The notes under the pieces: model-generated
What the model was told of the DNA's origin: nothing
What the model saw: only the letters and a program-made list of their open reading frames with translations
Databases searched by the model: none
Assembly (NCBI RefSeq): GCF_022346945.1
Contig: NZ_JAKRNI010000004.1
Coordinates: 1 to 64,000 of the forward strand
DNA from: Microbacterium sp. ACRRU
GTDB taxonomy: Bacteria; Actinomycetota; Actinomycetes; Actinomycetales; Microbacteriaceae
Length of the DNA stretch: 64,000 nt
Reading direction: 5' to 3'
Shown: positions 49,933-60,147 of the stretch, one piece after another
How positions within the stretch are numbered: the first letter of the stretch is position 1
Layout: every line of letters starts with the position of its first letter
Translations under genes and position numbers: made by a program

Positions 49933-50955
49933 ATGCCTCAGCAGGGTTTCTCCCTCGTCCCCCGCCTGCGCTACCTCGCCGGACGCGCCCGCCGCATCGA
50001 CGTCGGCTCGGTCCTCGAGCGCGCAAAAGAGGCGTCGACGCAGCACGGCAAGTCGCTCCCCCTCGTGGTCGCCGACATGCTCTATCAAGCGGGCGTGAAG
50101 AACGTCGGATTCCAGGACTACATCGACTACGACTTCGCCATCCTGACCCCGGCGGAGCGGGCGACGTACATGACCCACCCGGTCTCGAACCAGATCTCGC
50201 AGAAGTACGACCACCCCGACTTCCGGTACATCTTCCAGGACAAGGTCGAGTTCGACCGTCGCTTCAGCGAGTTCCTCCGCCGCGACTGGATGGTCGTCGA
50301 CGCCGACAACGCCGACGAGCTGCGGGCGTTCACCGAACGCCTCGGCACGATCGTTACGAAAGAGCCCGTCGGACAGGCCGGCACCGGCGTGCACCGGTAT
50401 CACGCGGCCGAGATCGAGGACTGGACCGCCTTCCACCGCGGGCTGCTCGAGCGCGGCGAGGTTCTCGTCGAAGAGGTCATCCGCCAGCACGACGACCTCG
50501 CGGCCGTGTGCCCCGGCACGGTCAACACGACGCGCGTGACGGCCTTCTTCGACGGTGAGAAGACGCACATCCTCGCGATGGCGCAGAAGTTCGGCCGCGG
50601 CGCGGTGAGCGACCAGATGACCTTCGGCGGCTTCTACACGATGCTGGACGAGAACGGTCACGCCCTGGGCGCCGGCTACGACTCCCACGGTCATGTGCAC
50701 GAGGTGCACCCCGACTCCGGCGTCCGAATCGGCGACTTCCAGCTGCCGTTGGTCGACGAGGTGAAGGCGTTCGTCGATCGCGTCGCCCGCGTCGTGCCGC
50801 AGGTGCAGTACGTCGGGTGGGACATCGTCGTCGGTCCGGACGGTCCCGTGCTCGTCGAGGGCAACTGGGGCGCCGGCGTCTATGAGAACAAGCCCAGCGT
50901 CACGGGCATCCGCACCGGACACAAGCCGCGTTATCGCGCCGCGATCGGGTTCTAA
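49933..50955 (+). CDS. ATP-grasp family protein (sugar-transfer-associated type)
   Basis: A 340-residue protein resembling the ATPgrasp_ST family. The middle holds TIVTKEPVGQAGTGVHRY (ATP-lysine and loop), VLVEEVIRQHD, then NTTRVTAFFDGE, and the C-terminal VQYVGWDIVVGPDGPVLVEGN carries the metal-binding Asp/Glu/Asn. Such enzymes form amide or ester bonds using ATP; relatives are linked to surface polysaccharides or peptide tailoring. The substrate is unknown. It is divergent from the alanine racemase-like pair and ends at a strong terminator, so it stands as a single gene. Confidence 0.75.
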   Translation: MPQQGFSLVPRLRYLAGRARRIDVGSVLERAKEASTQHGKSLPLVVADMLYQAGVKNVGFQDYIDYDFAILTPAERATYMTHPVSNQISQKYDHPDFRYIFQDKVEFDRRFSEFLRRDWMVVDADNADELRAFTERLGTIVTKEPVGQAGTGVHRYHAAEIEDWTAFHRGLLERGEVLVEEVIRQHDDLAAVCPGTVNTTRVTAFFDGEKTHILAMAQKFGRGAVSDQMTFGGFYTMLDENGHALGAGYDSHGHVHEVHPDSGVRIGDFQLPLVDEVKAFVDRVARVVPQVQYVGWDIVVGPDGPVLVEGNWGAGVYENKPSVTGIRTGHKPRYRAAIGF

Positions 50956-50977
50956 CGACGCCGACCCCGGATGCCGA

Positions 50978-51009
50978 GAAGGCCCGCCCCGTGATCGGGG
51001 CGGGCCTTC
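50978..51009. terminator. Bidirectional terminator between ATP-grasp and cofE-like genes
   Basis: Perfect 13-base arms GAAGGCCCGCCCC / GGGGCGGGCCTTC around GTGATC, followed by TTGCGTT. It lies between convergent stops. Confidence 0.8.
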
Positions 51010-51021
51010 TTGCGTTCGGTG

Positions 51022-51716
51022 TCAGGCGGGGCGGACGATGCCGAGCGGCGTCGACTCGTGTCCCTGGCCGAGCGGGTTGTCTTTGAGGATCGTGACGAGA
51101 CGCTTCTCGCCGGCCTTGTCCATCGTGGACCCGAGGATGTTGCCGCCCAGGTCGTTGATGTCGACGACGGCGACTTCGAGGTCGATCCCGAGAAGCGCCT
51201 TCAGGCGCGCCGCGACCTCGCGAGGGCGCTCCGGCCCGAGCACCACGGCCTGGTTGTACGGCGGGATCGTGCCCTTGGTAGGGCCGTCGATCGCGCGGGC
51301 TTTGTCTCCCGCGATGCGGTAGAAGTCGCCCTTGCGCCCGAACGCCTTGGTCACGGCCGACACGGCAGCGGCGAACAGGATGCGCGGAGTTCCGCACTCA
51401 CGGAGGGCCATCTCCATGGTCTCGGGCATGCCGAGGCCGATGCCGTACGGGGTCCGCGTGACGTACTTCGACAGGAAGAGCGCCAGCTTGCGGGGCTTGA
51501 TCGAGTCGAGCTTGAACGAACGCCCTTGCGTGATCGCCACGATCTTTTCGGTGACGAACAGCAGGTCGCCCGGCTGAACGGCATCCTTCGCGTACTCGAG
51601 GATGAACGCGTCGAGGTCGTCGCCCGGCATGACGACCCGCGTGCGGATCGGGATGCGCGCGTACGTGCTGCCCTCGACGGTGACGGTGAGCGCCTTCCCG
51701 GCGTTGGCCTGCCCGC

Positions 51717-51720
<4 letters not shown>
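51022..51720 (-). CDS. CofE-like F420-0:glutamate ligase family protein
   Basis: A 232-residue protein of the CofE fold, which in F420 makers adds glutamates to the cofactor. Similar regions are [31 protein letters not shown] and the C-terminal HESTPLGIV. It is close in size to stand-alone CofE, but no other F420 biosynthesis gene is visible here, so a different peptide-ligase role cannot be excluded. The ATG overlaps the rpoD stop by 4 bases, so it is translationally coupled to the primary sigma factor. Confidence 0.75.
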
Positions 51721-53039
<1,319 letters not shown>

Positions 53040-53333
53040 GTTTCGCCTTTCACCGGGAACGTACGTTGCACGGCCGCCGGTCGTTCTCGGACACTAGTAA
53101 GACCCTTGTCAAGTCCGATCCTGTGGAGCGGGCTCCAGGTTCGGCCGACAACGGGTCAGGTTCTTCATTGTCTCACATCCGCGGCGCAGGACTTGACGTG
53201 CACCGGGTATCTATGCGTATGCAACGGTCGCGGGCGGGTGGGTATTCCTCCCGGCGAGGCGACTTGTCCGCTTCGCCCGCTGTCATGGCGCCATCAGCGC
53301 CTCGACCGCCGGCGTAGACGTGCCCGTTCGGCG
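53040..53333 (-). other. 294-base spacer upstream of sigA
   Basis: No convincing gene is present; the open frames are short and lack a start with a ribosome site. On the leftward strand TTGACA occurs near 53108-53113, but no -10 sits at proper spacing. The stretch holds the sigA leader and the end of the PAC2 gene's 3' flank. Confidence 0.4.
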
Positions 53334-54260
53334 TCAGCCGAGCCTTCCGCGACGGTCGTCGTCGCCCGGGCGCGTCGCGAGGAACCGTTCGAGTTCTGCT
53401 GCCAATTCATCCGCGCTGGGCAGATCGCCCGTATGGATGATCGGTGTCGCCTGAGTCGATCCGGCCATGTAGGCGTCGTAGCGCTCCTCGAGGCCCTGCA
53501 GCATGCGGGTCAGTTCGTCGCTGCCTTCGACCTGCTCGGTGACCTTGGCGATGAACTCGCGGTTCTCTTCGCGGAGGACCTCTCCCGAGAAGACCAGGCC
53601 GGTGGCGACCGTGAGGCTGTCGAGCGCGGCCAGCGCGGCGGCCGGATATTCGGTGTCGCCGAGATAGTGCGGAACGAGCAACGCGAAACCGGCGACCTTG
53701 GCGCCCGCTTCGGCGAAGCGGTACTCGAGCAGGTGCCCGACCGTCGAGGGCACGTGCGTGTGCGGGCGCCAGACCGAGTGGGCCTCGGCCAGGTCGGGGC
53801 GGGTGCCGCTGACCGTGGTGCCGATGGGCCGCGTGTGCGGGACGGGCATAGGGATCGCGTGCACCCACGTGACGGACGACGCCTGCAGTCCGGCGCTGAG
53901 CTCGAGCACGCTTTCGGCGAAGGCCTCCCAGAGGAAGTCGGGCTCGTAGCCCGTCAGCAGCAGGAACGGGTGTCCGAGGGAGTCGTGCGCCAGGGACAGC
54001 TCGAGCCGCGGAGGCCGGTAGTCCGTCAGGTGGTCCTCGACGAACGTGATGAGCGGACGACGGGCACGGTAGTCCAGAAGGACGTCGTTGTCGAAGACGA
54101 CGACGGGATGGGGCTCGAGGTCATCGCGGAAGTACTCGACCAGGCGGGTGATGGCGCCGCCCGCGTCGGTGAAACCGGTCAGCGCGATCACGAGCGGCAA
54201 CCCGGACGGCACCGGCGGCGCGGCAGGAGCGCGGTCGTACAGCGGTGCGGGGTAGGGCAT
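53334..54260 (-). CDS. PAC2 family protein
   Basis: A 308-residue protein of the PAC2 (proteasome assembly chaperone-like) family, common in actinobacteria. Typical segments are LVIALTGFTDAGGAI, FLLLTGYEPDFLW, the VPHTRPIGTTVSG turn and GFALLVPHYLGDTEYPAAALAAL. Bacterial members have no established role. It ends with a helical Glu/Arg-rich tail. Divergent from pepA across 85 bases. Confidence 0.9.
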   Translation of the reverse strand: MPYPAPLYDRAPAAPPVPSGLPLVIALTGFTDAGGAITRLVEYFRDDLEPHPVVVFDNDVLLDYRARRPLITFVEDHLTDYRPPRLELSLAHDSLGHPFLLLTGYEPDFLWEAFAESVLELSAGLQASSVTWVHAIPMPVPHTRPIGTTVSGTRPDLAEAHSVWRPHTHVPSTVGHLLEYRFAEAGAKVAGFALLVPHYLGDTEYPAAALAALDSLTVATGLVFSGEVLREENREFIAKVTEQVEGSDELTRMLQGLEERYDAYMAGSTQATPIIHTGDLPSADELAAELERFLATRPGDDDRRGRLG

Positions 54261-54345
54261 GACTCCACTCTACGAGCCGGGTCGGACTCGGCGGCGGCGG
54301 TGCGTCCCGCTTCTAGCGAACATCCGCGAACCTAGGATGGACGCT

Positions 54346-55812
54346 ATGCCTTTCCCCTCTGTGACGCACACCGATGTCCCCGTCCTCGACTCCGATGCCG
54401 ACGCGATCCTCCTCGTGGTCGCGAAGTCCGACGCGACGACATCCGACCCGCAGGGATGGGACGGCCTGAACGCCGCGCTCGCCTCCGTCGGATTCACCGG
54501 TGCCGCCGGTTCGTTCCAGCGTGTGCACGTCCCCGGTGTCTCGCGGCCTGTGGCGGTGGCGGGCGCCGGTTTGTCTCCGGATGCCGCTGCTCTCCGCGAC
54601 GCGGTCGGTACAGGCCTGCGGCAACTGACCGGGTTCGAGCACGTGGCGGTTCAGTCGCTGGTGGACGCGCCGTGGGCGCCGCTCGCGGAGGGTGCTGCTC
54701 TCGGCGGCTATCGCTTCGCCGGCTACAAGAGCGAGGCGCCCAAGGCACGGGCCTCCCGCGCGACGGTCTACGCCTCCGAGGCGCCCAGCGAAGCCGAGAG
54801 CACCGCCGTTGCGGCCGTCGCCGGGGCTGTCGCGCTGGTGAAGGACCTCGTGACGACACCGGCCGAGTGGTTGGGACCGGCTGATTTCGCCGACGCGGCG
54901 ATCGAGGCTGTCGCCGACCTTCCCGTAAAGGTGACGGTGCTCGACGAAGAGGCGCTCACCGCAGGCGGCTATGGCGGCATTCTGGGTGTCGGTCAGGGAT
55001 CCGACCGTCCGCCGCGCCTCGTCCACCTGGAGTACTCCCCCGCCGACGCCGAACGCCACGTCGCGCTGGTCGGTAAGGGCATCACGTTCGACACCGGTGG
55101 GCTGTCGCTGAAGCCCGCGGCATCCATGGTCGGCATGAAGTACGACATGTGCGGGGCGGCAACGGTGCTCGCGGTCCTGCGCGCTGCGGCGGAGATGGCG
55201 CTGCCGGTCCGTGTCAGTGCGTGGCTGTGCATCGCCGACAACATGCCGTCGGGTCGTGCGACCCGCCCGGGCGACGTGCTGCGCATGCTGGACGGGACGA
55301 CCGTCGAGGTGCTGAACACCGACGCGGAAGGTCGTCTGGTGCTGGCCGACGGGCTCGTGGCGGCGAGCCGCGAGAACCCCGATCTCATCGTCGATGTCGC
55401 CACGCTCACGGGGGCGATCACCGTAGCCCTCGGCAACCGCCACACGGGAGTGATGGGCGCAGACGAAGCGGTCGCCGAGTATCTGTCCGCCGCGGGACGC
55501 GTGGCTGAACTGGCGTGGCAGCTGCCCCTGCCCGCGCACATGGTCGACGAGCTGGACTCCCCGATCGCGGATCTCCAGAACGCGAAGATCGGCGACCCCG
55601 CGGGCGGTTCCCTGTTCGCGGGGCTCTTCCTCCAGCACTTCGTCGGACGCGTGTCCGACGAAGCGGACGCACCACGGATCCCGTGGGTACACCTCGACAT
55701 CGCCGGTGTCGGCATGAACAAGGGTGCTCCGTATGGATTCACCGACAAGGGTGTGACCGGCGCGACCGTGCGTTCGCTCGTGGAGTTGATCTCGGCGGGG
55801 AGCACGCGGTGA
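54346..55812 (+). CDS. pepA: Leucyl aminopeptidase
   Basis: A 488-residue M17 metallopeptidase that removes N-terminal residues, binding two zinc or manganese ions. The catalytic domain shows VGKGITFDTGGLSLKPA with metal ligands, KYDMCGAATVL, and NTDAEGRLVLADGL with the ligands and catalytic Arg. ATG 54346 is taken as the start, with AGGATGG at suitable spacing; ATG 54337 and ATG 54259 are in frame. Its stop overlaps the lpd start by 4 bases. Confidence 0.94.
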   Translation: MPFPSVTHTDVPVLDSDADAILLVVAKSDATTSDPQGWDGLNAALASVGFTGAAGSFQRVHVPGVSRPVAVAGAGLSPDAAALRDAVGTGLRQLTGFEHVAVQSLVDAPWAPLAEGAALGGYRFAGYKSEAPKARASRATVYASEAPSEAESTAVAAVAGAVALVKDLVTTPAEWLGPADFADAAIEAVADLPVKVTVLDEEALTAGGYGGILGVGQGSDRPPRLVHLEYSPADAERHVALVGKGITFDTGGLSLKPAASMVGMKYDMCGAATVLAVLRAAAEMALPVRVSAWLCIADNMPSGRATRPGDVLRMLDGTTVEVLNTDAEGRLVLADGLVAASRENPDLIVDVATLTGAITVALGNRHTGVMGADEAVAEYLSAAGRVAELAWQLPLPAHMVDELDSPIADLQNAKIGDPAGGSLFAGLFLQHFVGRVSDEADAPRIPWVHLDIAGVGMNKGAPYGFTDKGVTGATVRSLVELISAGSTR

Positions 55813-57182
55813 CCGACCACCGCGCCGACGTCGTCGTCCTCGGCGGAGGCAGCGGCGGGTACGCGGCTGCCTTGCGTCTGGCCGAACTCGGAAAAGACGT
55901 CGTGCTCATCGAGAAGGACAAACTCGGCGGCACCTGCTTGCACCGCGGATGCATCCCGACGAAGGCGTTGCTGCACGCGGCCGAAGTCGCCGACGCCGCG
56001 CGCGGAGCCGCGGACATCGGTGTGCGGGCCTCGCTCGACGGCATCGATCCGCTGAAGGTCCGGACCTATCGCGAGGGCATCGTCGCGAAGAAGTTCAAGG
56101 GCCTCGAGGGCCTCATCGCGGCGCGGGGCATCCGGGTGGTCTCGGGCACGGGCGTGCTCGAGCCGGGCCCGGCCGTCCGTGTCGGAGAAGACCTCTACCG
56201 CGGGGACGACGTCATTCTCGCGACCGGTTCGTACAGCCGAACGCTCCCCGGTCTCGAGACGGGGGGACGCGTGCTCACCAGCGAGCACGCGCTGGAACTC
56301 GATGTCATTCCCGAGCGGGTCGTCGTTCTCGGCGGCGGCGTGATCGGCGTCGAATTCGCGAGCGTGTGGCGATCGTTCGGCGTCGAGGTGACGATCGTCG
56401 AGGCGCTTCCGCACCTCCTGCCCGCGGAGGACGTCTCGTCGAGCAAGGCGCTCGAACGGGCCTTCCGCAAGCGCGGTATCGGGTTCCACCTCGGACGACG
56501 GTTCCAGACGCTCGCTCAGACGGATGACGCCGTCTCCGTCACCCTCGACGACGGCACGGTTCTCGACGCGGACTTCGTGCTCGTCGCGGTGGGACGCGGG
56601 CCCGCCACTGCGGCCATGGGGTTCGAGGAGTCCGGCGTCCGCCTCGAGCGCGGGTTCGTCCACACCGATGATCGACTCCGCACGACGGCCGCCCACGTCT
56701 GGGCTGTCGGCGACATCGTCGCCGGGTTGCAGCTCGCTCACCGCGGCTTCCAGCAGGGGATCTTCGTGGCCGAACAGATCGCGGGTCTCGCTCCGGTTCT
56801 CGTCCCCGACATTGATGTTCCGCGCGTGGCCTACTCCCACCCCGAGGTCGCCTCGGTCGGGCTGACCGAGCTGCAGGCGAAGGACCGCTACGGCGCTGAC
56901 GCCGTCCTCGCATACGAGTACAACTTGGCCGGCAACGGCCGCAGTGAGATCATCGGGACCTCGGGCATCGTCAAGATCGTCCGCCGCGTCGACGGTCCTG
57001 TCGTCGGCGCGCATCTCGTGGGCGACCGGGTGGGCGAATTGATCACCGAAGCGCAGCTCGCCGTCGGGTGGGAAGCGCACCCCGAGGACATCGCGCCGTT
57101 CGTTCACGCCCACCCCACTCAGAGCGAAGCGCTGGGCGAGGCGTTCTTGGCACTCGCCGGCAAGCCCCTGCACGCACTCTGA
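55809..57182 (+). CDS. lpdA: Dihydrolipoyl dehydrogenase
   Basis: A 457-residue E3 flavoprotein that reoxidises lipoyl groups of 2-oxoacid dehydrogenases. The FAD loop is VVLGGGSGGYAAA, the redox disulfide is GGTCLHRGCIPTK (Cys-x4-Cys), the NAD loop VVVLGGGVIGVEFA, the second FAD site VWAVGDIV, and the active-site His-Glu pair HAHPTQSE. GTG start coupled to pepA; sucB follows after 54 bases, so E3 and E2 are probably co-expressed. Confidence 0.95.
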   Translation: MTDHRADVVVLGGGSGGYAAALRLAELGKDVVLIEKDKLGGTCLHRGCIPTKALLHAAEVADAARGAADIGVRASLDGIDPLKVRTYREGIVAKKFKGLEGLIAARGIRVVSGTGVLEPGPAVRVGEDLYRGDDVILATGSYSRTLPGLETGGRVLTSEHALELDVIPERVVVLGGGVIGVEFASVWRSFGVEVTIVEALPHLLPAEDVSSSKALERAFRKRGIGFHLGRRFQTLAQTDDAVSVTLDDGTVLDADFVLVAVGRGPATAAMGFEESGVRLERGFVHTDDRLRTTAAHVWAVGDIVAGLQLAHRGFQQGIFVAEQIAGLAPVLVPDIDVPRVAYSHPEVASVGLTELQAKDRYGADAVLAYEYNLAGNGRSEIIGTSGIVKIVRRVDGPVVGAHLVGDRVGELITEAQLAVGWEAHPEDIAPFVHAHPTQSEALGEAFLALAGKPLHAL

Positions 57183-57236
57183 TCCCCCAGCCGTCACTAA
57201 GCTAGACACCGCATCCGGTACGAAGGAGACATATCC

Positions 57237-59006
57237 ATGAGCACTTCCGTCGTCCTCCCCGCTCTCGGCGAGAGCGTGACCGAGGGAACGGTCACCCGCT
57301 GGCTCAAGCAGGTCGGTGACACTGTCCAGGAGGACGAAGGTCTGCTGGAGATCTCGACCGACAAGGTCGACACCGAGATCCCCTCGCCCGTCTCGGGCGT
57401 GATCGAAGAGATCCTCGTTCAGGAGGACGAGACCGTCGAGGTCGGCGCCATCCTGGCCAAGATCGGCGACGGCTCCGGAGCCCCGTCCTCGGACGACGCG
57501 CCCGAAGCAGCTCCCGCCGAGGCCGCTCCGGCGCCGACGGAGGACGCCCCCGCTGAGGCGGCTCCGGCCGAAGAAGCCCCCGCCGACGACGCCCCTGCCG
57601 CGCAGGCAGCTCCGGCTTCCGGCGCCTCTGACGACTCCACCGAGGTCACGCTGCCCGAGCTGGGAGAGAGCGTCACCGAGGGTACGGTCACCCGCTGGCT
57701 CAAGGCCGTGGGCGACGATGTCGCGGTCGACGAGCCCCTGCTCGAGATCTCGACCGACAAGGTCGACACCGAGATCCCCTCGCCCGTGGCAGGAACCCTC
57801 CAGGAGATCCTCGTTCAGGAGGATGAGACGGTCGCGGTGGGCTCTGCCCTCGCTCGCATCGGTAGCGGCGCTTCGGCACCCGCCGAAGCACAGCCCGCTC
57901 CCGCGATCGAGGACAAGCCGATCCAGCAGCCTCAGCCGAACGAGGTGCCGCAGGAGCCCGCCGCCGCAGAGCAGCCGGCCGAGCAGCCGGCTCCCGCCGC
58001 GGAGAAGCCGGCCGAGCAGCCCGCTCCCGCCGAGCAGAAGCCGGTCGCTGCAGAAGCGAAGCCCGCTGCTCCGGCCGCCGGCGGCGAAGAGGTCACCTAC
58101 GTCACGCCGCTCGTGCGCCGCCTGGCGCAGCAGCAGGGCGTCGACCTGTCGACGGTCAAGGGCAGCGGCGTCGGAGGCCGGATCCGCAAGGAGGACGTGC
58201 TCAAGGCCGCGGAAGCCGCGAAGGCCGCTCCTGCCGCCGCGTCCGCCCCGTCTGAGGCTGCGGCCCCCGCTGCTCCGGTCGAGGTGTCGCCGCTGCGCGG
58301 TACCACGCAGAAGATGTCGCGCCTGCGCAAGGTCATCGCCGAGCGGGCCGTCGCTTCGATGCAGGGCACGGCGCAGCTGACGACGGTCGTCGAGGTCGAT
58401 GTGACCAAGGTCGCCGCCCTCCGCGATCGTGTGAAGGGCGAATTCCAGCAGAAGACGGGCGACAAGCTGTCGTTCCTGCCCTTCTTCGCTCTCGCGGCCG
58501 TCGAGGCGCTCAAGACGTACCCGATCATCAACTCGACGGTCGAGGGCGACGAGATCATCTACCCGGCGCAAGAGAACGTCGCGATCGCCGTTGACACCGA
58601 ACGCGGTCTGCTGACGCCCGTCGTGAAGGACGCCGGCGACAAGAACATCGCCCAGCTTGCCCGCGAGATCGCCGACCTCGCCGCGCGTACGCGTGACAAC
58701 AAGCTCAAGCCCGACGAGCTCGCGGGCGGGACGTTCACGCTGACCAACACGGGTTCGCGCGGCGCGCTGTTCGACACGCCCATCGTGTTCCTGCCGCAGT
58801 CGGCCATCCTCGGCCTCGGCGCGGTCGTGAAGAAGCCCGGCGTGGTCTCGGTCGATGGCAAGGATGCGATCTCGGTCCGCTCCTACGTCTACCTGGCGCT
58901 CTCGTACGACCACCGCATCATCGACGGCGCGGACGCTGCGCGGTTCCTCGGCGCGGTCAAGACCCGCCTCGAGGCGGCGCAGTTCGAGGGAGACCTCGGC
59001 ATCTGA
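57237..59006 (+). CDS. sucB: 2-Oxoacid dehydrogenase E2 (dihydrolipoyl acyltransferase)
   Basis: A 589-residue E2 core. Two lipoyl domains, each with TDKVDTEI and lipoylated Lys43 and Lys175, are joined by Ala/Pro/Glu linkers. A peripheral-subunit-binding domain (VTPLVRRLAQQQGVDLSTVKGSGVGG, in part) precedes the catalytic domain with RKVIAERAVASMQGTAQLTTVVEVDV and the terminal SYDHRIIDGADAARFL holding the catalytic His. It most resembles actinobacterial SucB; the E1 gene is not in this window. AAGGAGA precedes the ATG. Confidence 0.93.
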   Translation: MSTSVVLPALGESVTEGTVTRWLKQVGDTVQEDEGLLEISTDKVDTEIPSPVSGVIEEILVQEDETVEVGAILAKIGDGSGAPSSDDAPEAAPAEAAPAPTEDAPAEAAPAEEAPADDAPAAQAAPASGASDDSTEVTLPELGESVTEGTVTRWLKAVGDDVAVDEPLLEISTDKVDTEIPSPVAGTLQEILVQEDETVAVGSALARIGSGASAPAEAQPAPAIEDKPIQQPQPNEVPQEPAAAEQPAEQPAPAAEKPAEQPAPAEQKPVAAEAKPAAPAAGGEEVTYVTPLVRRLAQQQGVDLSTVKGSGVGGRIRKEDVLKAAEAAKAAPAAASAPSEAAAPAAPVEVSPLRGTTQKMSRLRKVIAERAVASMQGTAQLTTVVEVDVTKVAALRDRVKGEFQQKTGDKLSFLPFFALAAVEALKTYPIINSTVEGDEIIYPAQENVAIAVDTERGLLTPVVKDAGDKNIAQLAREIADLAARTRDNKLKPDELAGGTFTLTNTGSRGALFDTPIVFLPQSAILGLGAVVKKPGVVSVDGKDAISVRSYVYLALSYDHRIIDGADAARFLGAVKTRLEAAQFEGDLGI

Positions 59007-59023
59007 TCGCCGTCGACTCCGGC

Positions 59024-60061
59024 TCATGATGGCTGGTCCGCAACGTCTTCGACGGAGCGGACCAGCCATCGGTCTTTCTCCCGGATCAGGGTGACGTATT
59101 GCCGACGATCAGATCCGGTGAGGCGAACCACGGCGAGCCCTCCGAAGTCGTCGATGACATCGAGCTCCGACTCGCGGGGATCGAGCGGTGTGGGCTCTAT
59201 CGCGTTCGAAGCGTGCTCTAGGAAAGAGGAGGCGCACGCCTCGTCCGTGCAGTCGGCGAGCGACTGCAGGACGGTCGACGCTGCTACGCGCACGTCGGGT
59301 TCGCTCGAGGGCGACGGCGGAGCCGGCGACTCCGCGCCGGGCGCCGGGCTCGGACGGAGAGACGGACTCGCCCCCGATGCCGGGGGCGAAGACTGCACCG
59401 CCGTCGGGGCGGGCGATGTCGACGATGTGCTGCTCGCCGAGTCGCTCTGCGGCGTCGTGACTGTGAACCCCACCACCGCGACGGCGGTGGCGACTGTTCC
59501 GCAGACCACAGCGATGCGCTGCGTCCGCCTCTGTCCCATCGCCGCGCGCACGCCGTCGATCAGAGTCGTGGCGTCAGCATCGATGGGCCGTTGGCCCGGT
59601 GCCTGTGGTGCGTCGGTTCGGACAGGCGTAAGCGGGCCCAGCACGACGGGCTGAGGCTCCACCACGGCCAGGAGCCGCGCCTCCAACGCGTCCCACGTGC
59701 GCGGCGGAGTGGTGAGAACACCGTCGCGCAGGCGGACGAAGCCGGGCTGGACATCCGCGTGGACGAGGCGTGCCAGCTGATCCAACACGGCGACCGTCGC
59801 CGACAGGAGGTCATCGCCGTCGGGATCATCGACGAGGACCGGTCGGCCCTCCGCCGTGAGGTGCCACTGTGCCCGAGCGGCGCGCGACGGCGCGGCGCCG
59901 CATCCGCGCAGCACCCCGATCGCCAGCGTCGCGGCTTCTCCCGCCGTGAGGACGAGAGCGCTACGTCGCCGCCTGTCCAGGTATCCGACGACGGTGCCGA
60001 CCGTGGTGTCGAGGGGGCGAGTGCGCATGAGTCGATGGTTTCGAATCGACAACGCCGTCAT
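59024..60061 (-). CDS. Membrane-anchored hypothetical protein
   Basis: A 345-residue protein with no family I recognise. Residues ~25-165 form a cytoplasmic Ala/Leu/Arg-rich region (TVVGYLDRRRRSALVLTAGEAATLAIGVL is its start, in part). One membrane helix lies near 185-203 (IAVVCGTVATAVAVVGFTV), followed by a Ser/Pro/Ala-rich linker and a small outer domain with CTDEAC and a C-terminal YVTLIREKDRWLVRSV strand pair. The GGAGGA six bases before ATG 60061 supports this start; ATG 60028 is in frame. Confidence 0.65.
   Translation of the reverse strand: MTALSIRNHRLMRTRPLDTTVGTVVGYLDRRRRSALVLTAGEAATLAIGVLRGCGAAPSRAARAQWHLTAEGRPVLVDDPDGDDLLSATVAVLDQLARLVHADVQPGFVRLRDGVLTTPPRTWDALEARLLAVVEPQPVVLGPLTPVRTDAPQAPGQRPIDADATTLIDGVRAAMGQRRTQRIAVVCGTVATAVAVVGFTVTTPQSDSASSTSSTSPAPTAVQSSPPASGASPSLRPSPAPGAESPAPPSPSSEPDVRVAASTVLQSLADCTDEACASSFLEHASNAIEPTPLDPRESELDVIDDFGGLAVVRLTGSDRRQYVTLIREKDRWLVRSVEDVADQPS
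59029..59071 (+). terminator. Terminator after sucB
   Basis: Perfect 14-base arms GATGGCTGGTCCGC / GCGGACCAGCCATC with a 15-base loop, followed by GGTCTTTCTC. The hairpin overlaps the 3' end of the convergent gene at 59024. Confidence 0.7.
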
Positions 60062-60147
60062 CGGTTCCTCCGCCGGAATTCGGGAGGGGAACGTGATTCG
60101 CCCGGGTGGGGAGGAGGCGTGCCGGACGCGAAGATAGAATCGTTCCC

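Noticed and set aside
53108-53113. TTGACA as a sigA promoter
   Set aside because: No -10 hexamer occurs at 16-18 base spacing; the nearest TACTAG is only 8 bases away.
54993-59069. 1358-codon open frame on the leftward strand opposite pepA, lpd and sucB
   Set aside because: It mirrors three clear enzymes, has low-complexity composition and no motif; GC-rich codon use removes stops from the antisense frame.
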